A stretch of 64,000 bases of DNA from Tetraselmis striata (taxonomy: Eukaryota; Chlorophyta; Chlorodendrophyceae; Chlorodendrales; Chlorodendraceae). This document shows, piece by piece, positions 56,818 through 64,000 of the stretch. Made by a program: the position numbers and the translations under genes. The notes beneath the pieces were generated by a model. The model worked only from the letters and a program-made list of their open reading frames with translations, was not told the origin of the DNA and did not search any database. The stretch lies in contig VCJN01001928.1 of assembly GCA_006384855.1 (NCBI GenBank), forward strand, positions 1 to 64,000. The letters run 5' to 3'. The first letter of the stretch is position 1. Each line of letters opens with the position of its first letter.

Positions 56818-59800
56818 CTACAAGATGGGCTCCGTGCCATTCCAGTCCACGGCCACGCCCGGCCAGCGCGTCTCGATAACAAACTCTAGCGGCGGCACTA
56901 GGTTATCCTGCGGAGCGCGCGGGCACCCCGGCACACTATTAATACCCAGACCTGCGGGGTTCCAGCTGGGCGGCGCGCCTCCTTTGTAATTGTGACTAAA
57001 TATAGCATACAACGAAGGGCCTGGTGGTGATGGTGTGGAAAGGGGGGCGGGGGGCGGGGGGGGGCTTGCCTCAGTGTTGCCGCGGTCGCCGATGGTCTCG
57101 CCCGCCCTGGCGGTGTGCCCGCCAGTGGGGCTCGCCGTGATGCTGAGCCTAATCTCTCCCTCCTGCAGGGGTAGGTGGCGGTGATGGAGAGAAGAAGGGG
57201 GGGGGGGGGGGGGGGCTGAGTCACTACAGAGCCGGCACCATATCCATTCCCGCCGTCAGGCTACCAACGCAATCACCTGCAGGTATGAGGGAACGCGAAT
57301 CGCACTACGGGTGTATACGCTTCCATTCAAACCCCTGAGCCTCCAATCTGGCTTGCATGCAACCTTATTGGACAACATGCATTGTAATCCACCATGGTTT
57401 CGTCTGCACATGGCCTCTGGCAGGCAGGGCAGGTTCTTGTTCGCCATGTTCTCCTTACCGCGTCGACACCCGTGAAGCCGGGAACGGGCTGGGTAAACAC
57501 AACACGCATGTGCTATGCACACATCGACCAGCGCCACTGCAACTGCCACCACTGCTATGTGCACTGATTCCGAATTGCACACGTCTATTGCATGGCCAAC
57601 AATACATACAGCAGAGAAGGTGCGACGGGCAAGCATGTTGTTGGTGTTGCTGTTGTTGGTTGAGGGATTGGGTCAACAGGCAAGAGGAGCAAAGTGCCCT
57701 CCCGACTCTCTGCCGACCGCACAAGGGTGGTCGCTTCGAAGGTATGTTGCCAAATGGGACACAAATGGCCCGGTGATCCGGGTGGCGGCCGCGCCGCACC
57801 TGGTTGGCCAGCCCGTCGTAGTACAGCAGCTCAAACGGCGGGCGGCCCGCGCCGGCATGCCCGCCGTGCGCAAACAGGCAGGTGAAGTGGCTCTCGGAGC
57901 AGACGACCCACACCGGGCGCTGCGGGTTCTTCAGGTGGCTGCCCACCTCCACGTACTTGTACCACTCGAACAGCGTGAGCAGCCCCACCTGCAGGCGACC
58001 CAACACGCAGGGCAGCAACCCCGCCAGGCAATGACGTGATGTGTTTAGGTTTTTAACGTTGGGTACCAGGGGCATTCGGGTGGCTGTGTACCTGCATTCT
58101 CCCCTCAGTTTAACTCGGGTGCAAACGGGATAATGAGAACACTACGAATTAGGGCCTGCGCTGCCTGCCACAGGTCAAATGTAGGCGAAATTATAGCAGA
58201 CATCGAGCGAATGCCCTTATCATGGATTCTATGCAAGTCGATTATATTACAGGCTTATAATAGGGTTCGTGTAGGCGCGTCGGCACCCGCGGGGCTTGAG
58301 TTATGAGTTCCTCCATCCAGGTATGGCATGCTCCAAAACCAGCTTGTGTTTGAAGACGCGCATCCCTCCAACCCCACTCCATATTATAACGCCCATTCAC
58401 AGCGTCAGATGCATATTACGCGGCATAATGGCGACATCGTCGAATACAGCGACTGTCGGATGTACACTGGAAACCGCTCAAACTTCCGCTCACTGCGCTT
58501 GACAAACAACCCCTTTGCACCGCTAACAGAGCAGAGTGTACGGGCGCCGGCGAGGTGATAGGACCACTGCGAAGAAGAACCCGCGCTGCCTGCCCGAGGT
58601 CCAATGTACACGAAACTGCAGCAGAAATGTAGCGGGTGTTCTTTTAATATCGATTGCATGCAAGCCGGATACGTAAGAGGGTCAATGTAGTGCGTCGGCA
58701 CCCGTAAGCGTCTCAGGATAGGTCAGGGGTGTTGCAGAAACCCTGGTACGATACAGACCTAAATACCCTATAAACCCCTCGGAATACCAGGGTACGGCAC
58801 AGGGACACACCCGCGACGGGCGCTTGATGCCCTTAAGCAGTGTGTGCTCGTCCAGCTGATTGTCGCCGTCAAAGACGTTGCTGACTGCCTTGCCGGTGAT
58901 GATGAGGTTGACCAGGTCCTGGCGGGGCACACGGCGCAGGCTCAGCGGGGCACCGCACCCCGCGGCAACGGAGGCCTGGTGCCTTGACGCACTGGTACTG
59001 ATGTGGGTTACAAAAGGCCAGTAAAAATCCACCGCCAGAAAGGATTTGATTTTCCTATTTTACCTTTAGGAAATCCACATAAGCGGATTGAAAGCGGCCC
59101 GCAACCCGCACAAGGTACTGGTACAACAGGTACGTCCATGAGGCCAAAAACGCGGTGTCGTGTATAGGTTTTCAGGTTTCCAAACGCTAAAACTTATAAT
59201 AACCCGCTCTACCTGTCAATTAGCCAAAAGGCCAGATGCAGCCGAAACCAGAGTTCACTGTAATGAATGTTCCGGTGAGTGTAATTTAGGGATTTAGCTT
59301 CCGCGGGCGTACGTTCCGGGTTAAATGGGGGGGGGGGGGGGGGGGGGGGGCTAGACAAAGTTGTCATGGAATCAAGCACGGACTAGAATACCGACAGGAG
59401 GTGTGGGAGCCATGCGGTGCAGGCGTTCATCGTTCTACTGGGCAGCGCCACAGGCAGTGCCGACCCATGGGCATCGCCCATGATATTCATTCCGCCAGTT
59501 CCCGCTTCGATCACGTCCACCGAGGGGAGCTCTACCGCGCACGGCGGCGGCGGTCTTCACGGCGCAGTCTGACACAGGCGGGCAGGCGCGGTGTGCGAGT
59601 GGGTCACACGGTACTCATATCGCACGGGCGGGCCAGGAGGGTGGCCGGCCGGCACCTGGGTGCAGTAGCCGTGCGCCGCCATCAGGCTGGTGTCCGCCAC
59701 GTCCATGTCCCCCCGGACGGCGTCGATGCCACGGGTGAGCAGGAGGGAGAAGAGGAACAGAATCTGCGCACGGCAGAATTGTACTGCAACCATCACCAGA

Positions 59801-61819
59801 CAAGCACGCACGCACGCATATACACAATTGTGTGTGTGTGTGTGTGTGTGTGCCGAACCCGCTGCCGCTGTGTTTGCCAAAACGGGCGGCCGCCTACTGT
59901 GCCGCCGTGTATGATCACACACCGTTCCATCCCCCAGAGAAGGACCATGACTCCGCTTGTTATCTTAACACCTTAGCAACCCATGTCCGGCCATGTGCAC
60001 GGAAGGGAAAGGGCCGGGGGTGTGGGGGGGGGGGGGGGGGGGGGGGTCACGTGGCGAGACACGGGTTGCTAAGGTGTTAGGATAACAAGCCCAGTCTTGG
60101 AGGCTGGGCCTTCTCTGGGGGATCGAACGGTGTGTGAATGTGCACGGCGGTACAGGAGGCGGCCGCCCGTTTGGCACACAGCAGCAGCGGGCCACCTGAC
60201 ACAGTTGCAGCAAATACACATTACTCTGATACGAGACGCGGGGAGGGGGGGGGGGGGGGGGGGGGGGCGGAGGGTGTTAGATGTGCACATACCAGCCCGT
60301 AGCCGTCCTCCTCCGCCAGCTGCGCCATGTTGCCGAGGATAGCTTCGTTCAGCATGTCCCGCGCCCGGTACACCTGGAGTCCCAAGGAGGGAGGGGAAAG
60401 GGCGAGAGGCGCAAGTGCATGGGTGGAGAGGGGGGCGGAGGGTGTTAGATGTGCACCGCATCGACAGCAACAGGCACGGGCTGCCCTCTTGCGCGGCTGC
60501 AGCGACCGGCGATACGAAGAGCGCGTACCTTGGTCGCTGCGGAGCGGCAGAGCGCCTCGTACGATAGCCCGCCGGTGCTGCTGTCGGTGCAGCCCACGAG
60601 CACCGCCTTCCGGCCGCCGCCTGCCTGCAGTCAGCGGCGGCGGGCTTGCGGTACTAAGCGGCCCCGGCCAAGGCGGCGCGTACCTCCATGTTGAGCGGGC
60701 TTATAACGGGATCACGCCGACTTTCGTGGGCATGCGCCAGTACACTTCCGCTGCGGACTGACGCTGGATGGTGCTAAGCAACTTATCGCCCACCACTGCC
60801 TAGCACCAAGCCAACTTACATCCAATTCTGCCGTGCTTGGCATGTATCCCCGAGACACGCGCTCCTTTGAAAACATGCGCACTTCACCGTTGATTGCCTA
60901 ACCTGAAGTTTGCTCGATTGAAACCCTGAACCCTTACATGAACCCCTAAACAAGGTTTCTGGGGTTTATAATGTTAGGTTTTAAACCATGGAAACCCTGA
61001 AACTTGGAATCTTGACGTGATCCTCTAAACCTACGTGAACTAACAGTTTTATATATCTGGGTTACTTCACTTCACTGAGCTGAGCTAAACTAAATCAGCC
61101 GGGCATAGACATTGAACAGCGTAACCAAAGAGTGCATATGCGCGAGCCTGATTCCAAGGCTGGAGAGGAAAGGGGGGTGTGGGGGGTGAAGGGGGGGGGG
61201 GGGGCGGCGCACCTGCCAGAGGATGGTGGTGAGCGCGCCGGCCAGCAGCGTGGCCTGCTGGGAGCGGGACAGGCCAAGCTGGAAGCCGGCGCCGTCGAAG
61301 CTGGCGTCCAGGACGTACGCCTGCACGGCGGCCAGCACGCCTGCCGGGACGCGGATTAAGGACGTCAGCAGATTAAGGGCGGGGCGGCCAGCGGACGGGA
61401 CTGCCCCGCAGCGGCTTTGGCAACACAACCCCACAACTGTTGTTTAACCCAACCCTACAACCCTAAACTGTTGTTAAAAACCCAACTAAGAACCCCACGA
61501 CAGCGCATTGTTAGAAACATCCAAAAGTAGGAATGTGCACAGTCCGCCCCCGAGCCGCGTCCAAGGTACGCGCTGGTCTACACGTGTATCCCCACGGATG
61601 GGAGTAATTCGCCGGGACAGTCGCTGCGCCGCTTGACGGCGACTACACATCTGCCATATACCTGAACGACAGATCATCTGGGATTGCCCTACAGCTGGTC
61701 GATGACCCTGAGTGGTGTCCTCCCTTCAGCAGACTGACAGTTTCCTAAAGCAGGCCCCCCGTCCATCTCTCCCTCCTCCTCTACCTCTCTTGAATTGCAC
61801 ACTGCTCAGAAGGGGAGCT

Positions 61820-61893
<74 letters not shown>

Positions 61894-64000
61894 CTGTGTG
61901 TGTGTGTGTGTGTGTGCGTGTGCCTGTGTGTGCCTGTGTGTGAAGGGGGCGGGGGGGGGGGGGGGGGGGGCTGCGCACCGCAAGGGCCGCCCTCCTTCTG
62001 CACCAGCCCATACGACAGCCCAGGTTTGGAGTTGAAGAAGAAGCCCTGGCGGAGGCAGGGTACGGCGGGTGGCGTCAGCGCGGGCCGGGCATCGCACCGG
62101 GCTGGAGAAAATATAGGGAGAAGACAGGTTTGGGGGGGAGGGGCGGGGGAGGACCTGCTTCCAGGAGGGCGGGGGCCCCTTGGCGCCGCTCCACAACAGC
62201 TCACGAAGTTTCCGTGCCTGCGCAGGTGGGGGGTGGGGACCAGGGGGGGCAGGCTAAGAGGGAAACTCCCGACATGGGGTGAATGACAGGGAAACGATGG
62301 GCGAATGGGAAGCGGGGGTGATGATGCGCAGTGGCAGTGCTGCAATTCCGTGATGGCGCCATAGTGCCCTCAATTCATAGTCCTCATATAAGCGGCTCCA
62401 AGCACAGAGGCAATGAAGCGGCTGAAATGTGAAAAAGGAATGCTGGAAAGAAAAGGTGCCGAACATAAAAATGAAAACGGGAAAATGATGAGTCCAAACA
62501 ACTAATTTATTCATACACCGCACAACCACCAAATATGAAGGCCAAACACAAGAAGGTGAGAAAAGAATAATATGATTGTAAAACAAAGATGGGATACGAC
62601 GAGATAAGATCCTTGAGTGGGGAGGGGGGAGGGGGAGGGGCACATCATCAGGCGAAAGCTGATCGCCGTGGTAAGCGCCCGACACGGCGCGGCGCGAGCT
62701 GCTGCGCGGCGCCGGCAGCGGCTCCGAGCCCAGGTCCACGTCGAAGTCCTCCACGTCCTCCATCATCAGCGCCTCCTCCTCCTCCGCGCTGCGGCCAAGG
62801 CCGCCCGCGGGCTGTTGCATGCTGCGCGGCACTCGCGCGTCTGCGAGCCAACGAGACGATTGGACCGGGGGAGGGGAGGAAGGGGAGGGGAGGAAGGGGG
62901 GGGGGGGGGGGTCAGCGGCGCTATACTGTCACAGGGTATCTCCGGAAGATGCGTGTGGCATGTTTAATCTAATTCTATGAACAAGCCTTCTGATCGGCCC
63001 CAGTCACTAGTGCCCAATGTACGCCGCCCACCACCGCAACGGTCGAGCCGGTTCAGCCGTTCGAGCCGGGTCGCCAACACAGTCAACTGGTATGCACCAT
63101 AGAGTCAGAGATTCCGTGCTGTATATGTTGTATGTTTGTGATGTATGTTAATATAATTTCCAAATATCAGTCATTTCGAATGGTAACCAATAAGGGTTTG
63201 GCATAGTGTCTGCCTTGCGAGGGGATCAGAGGATTGATATATGCACACACAGAAGTCTTTCCGTGTAGGGCATGTCAGGTGCCAGGAGTGCGGAAGTGGG
63301 GGAGGGGGGGCAGCATGGTATGGCGCCATGTCGGCCCAGCGTGCAGAGCCTCACCCGACTTCACCATCTTATTGAGCAGCGCTGCGTCGCTGGGTCCACC
63401 GTCGTCGCCGAAGCCAAACTGGGCGCGCAGCAGCACACTGCCGTCAGCGCGGCTCCCCGGCCCGCAGAATTGCGACGCGAGTCGATGCGGTGACAAGAAA
63501 TGTGCCTAATAGTCAACAGGCCGCGCTATGGCTGCCACAGGCCAACTGCAGACAAACCCATAGTGAAAACATATCGCAAACATTCCTGCGTAAAAATGAT
63601 TCAGCCCCAATTTGTGGCGCTCGTACTCCGGTTGCTTTTCGGTGCGTCTGATGCCAGAGACAGGCACTGCCTAAAGGTGTGCGATGATAGACTATCGGGT
63701 AGCTGTTGGGATGGGTCATTTCCGGTGCCATCAGAGATGGCCTGCGGCCAGGGGAGTGGGGGCGGGGGGGGGGGGGGGGGGGGTTGTGCGGATGGGGGGG
63801 GGGGGGGGGGGGCACCATGGGGCGGCCGGGCCGAGGGGGCGCAGCGGCATCTGCAGCGGCCGCGCGCGCGCGAGTGGGCGCTGGTTCGCGCGCGGGCAGT
63901 GGCGCCTGCCGGGCTCGGCGGCTGGACGGTGCCGCGTCGGGCACCGACTCCTCCGCGTGCGCCTCCTCTGCCTGCCACACCTTGGCTTTGGGCGCCGGCT
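56818..64000 (-). CDS. MINDY-family deubiquitinase (MINDY-3/4, FAM188-like), 5' end beyond the window
   Basis: Exons in transcript order: 63816-64000 (partial), 63355-63505 (start could be 63437), 62644-62840, 62155-62217, 61979-62045, 61213-61340, 60529-60624, 60293-60373, 59656-59763, 58811-58918, 57800-57988, 57070-57162, 56818-56907 (TAG). From 62840 on all phases fit; the two 5' exons are less sure. The catalytic Gln and Cys are in YGLVQKEGGPCGVLAAVQAY (split by an intron after the Cys codon); the His is in VVCSESHFTCLF. Other family motifs are AHGYCTQDLVNLIITGKAVS, NVFDGD, FELLYYDGLANQ and the C-terminal VAVDWNGTEPIL. The enzyme should trim Lys48-linked polyubiquitin in cytosol or nucleus. 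All catalytic residues are present. One intron is GC-AG (donor after 57070). Acidic and Pro/Ala-rich sequence fills the visible N-terminal part. Confidence 0.9.
57067..57070 (-). other. GC-type 5' splice site in MINDY
   Basis: Exon 57070-57162 ends ACTGAG|gcaagc. There is no GT within reach, and the phase to the last exon (56907) is exact, so a GC-AG intron is the simplest reading. GCAAGC is the usual extended consensus for GC donors. Confidence 0.7.
57385..57480 (+). repeat. Intronic repeat family, diverged copy in MINDY
   Basis: It contains GTTTCGTCTGCAC, CTGGCAGGCAGGGCAGGTTC and CGCGTCGACACCCG in the same order as the CDKA copy. It lies within the MINDY intron between exons 57800-57988 and 57070-57162, antisense to the gene. 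Confidence 0.5.
58130..58290 (-). repeat. Intronic repeat family, copy in MINDY
   Basis: The reverse complement matches the CDKA intron copy, most strongly over the TTTGACCTGTGGCAGGCAG block. It lies in the MINDY intron 57989-58810. Confidence 0.75.
58560..58706 (-). repeat. Intronic repeat family, second copy in the same MINDY intron
   Basis: It aligns with 58130-58290 through CGCGCTGCCTGCC, GGTCCAATGTACACGAAA, TGCATGCAAGCCG and GCGTCGGCACCCG. It is diverged and in the same orientation as its neighbour. Confidence 0.7.
59327..59350. repeat. G homopolymer (C on the MINDY sense strand)
   Basis: A run of about 24 G on the plus strand in the MINDY intron between 59656 and 58918. Similar runs at 60026-60048, 60247-60267, 61189-61204 and 61951-61970 lie in other MINDY introns. 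Confidence 0.9.
59830..59851. repeat. (GT)n microsatellite in a MINDY intron
   Basis: About ten GT units, followed on the plus strand by unique sequence. It lies in the intron between exons 60293-60373 and 59656-59763. Confidence 0.95.
61822..61940. repeat. Long (GT)n microsatellite in a MINDY intron
   Basis: About 118 bp of GT with a few GC interruptions, next to a G-run at 61951-61970. Both lie in the intron between exons 61979-62045 and 61213-61340. Confidence 0.97.

Noticed and set aside
60920-61480. Telomere-like CCCTAAA/AACCCT words in a MINDY intron
   Set aside because: They are scattered and irregular, with no array; AT-rich intron sequence with chance matches is enough.
61726-62345. 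Open frames reading as alternating His-Thr or Cys-Val
   Set aside because: They are translations of the (GT)n microsatellite inside a MINDY intron.
1-64000. CRISPR arrays, operons, prophage or plasmid features
   Set aside because: No regular spacer arrays or prokaryotic gene organisation; introns and retroelements show nuclear eukaryotic DNA.

Overview
The window looks like nuclear DNA from a protist, most likely a microalga (a green alga of prasinophyte or chlorophyte type is my best guess; I cannot name a species). The evidence is GT-AG introns in GC-rich coding exons, a CDKA-type PSTAIRE kinase, a channel-like nucleotide cyclase of a kind known from algae and other protists, a MINDY deubiquitinase, and a mix of Ty1/copia, Ty3/gypsy, DIRS-like, RLE-type non-LTR and Helitron-like elements. 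Nothing resembles a prokaryotic operon.

Layout. 751-7307: a complete Ty1/copia insertion on the minus strand (325-bp LTRs, TSD ATGTA). Its polyprotein has a C5-cytosine DNA methyltransferase domain between the gag zinc knuckle and the protease. It is dead: frameshifts, a stop, loss of most of the RT, and an 815-bp solo LTR of another family. 7481-9422: two 5'-truncated non-LTR copies head to head. 10184-17605: an 11-exon gene for a membrane nucleotide cyclase with a voltage-sensor-like S1-S4 block. 17606-31689: gene-poor DNA with one TIR element (28072-30357). 31690-39254: a complete Ty3/gypsy insertion (minus strand, 427-bp LTRs, TSD AAGC) with an unknown ORF1 and a Dam-like HPPW module before the protease; its 5' LTR is split by a 931-bp Helitron-like insertion. 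41.76-43.5 kb: a decayed DIRS-like RT/RNase H with an NPPW (Dam-like) module. 44.1-46.8 kb: two transposon-type ORFs. 47.4-48.8 kb: a tandem array of palindromic 371-377-bp units. 51.6 kb: a tRNA-Thr(CGU)-like sequence. 52150-56451: CDKA (8 exons, first exon 9 nt, long Q/M/G-rich tail). 56818 to beyond 64000: a MINDY-type deubiquitinase gene on the minus strand, convergent with CDKA.

Themes. Three unrelated retroelements each carry a methyltransferase-type module: C5-MTase in copia, Dam-like (D/N)PPW-type modules in gypsy and the DIRS-like element. Introns of all three host genes carry long homopolymer runs that are C on the sense strand, often just after the 5' splice site. A diverged ~150-bp repeat family sits inside introns of both CDKA and MINDY. 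The three host genes were modelled by hand; exon junctions keep phase and agree with family motifs, but there is no transcript evidence here.
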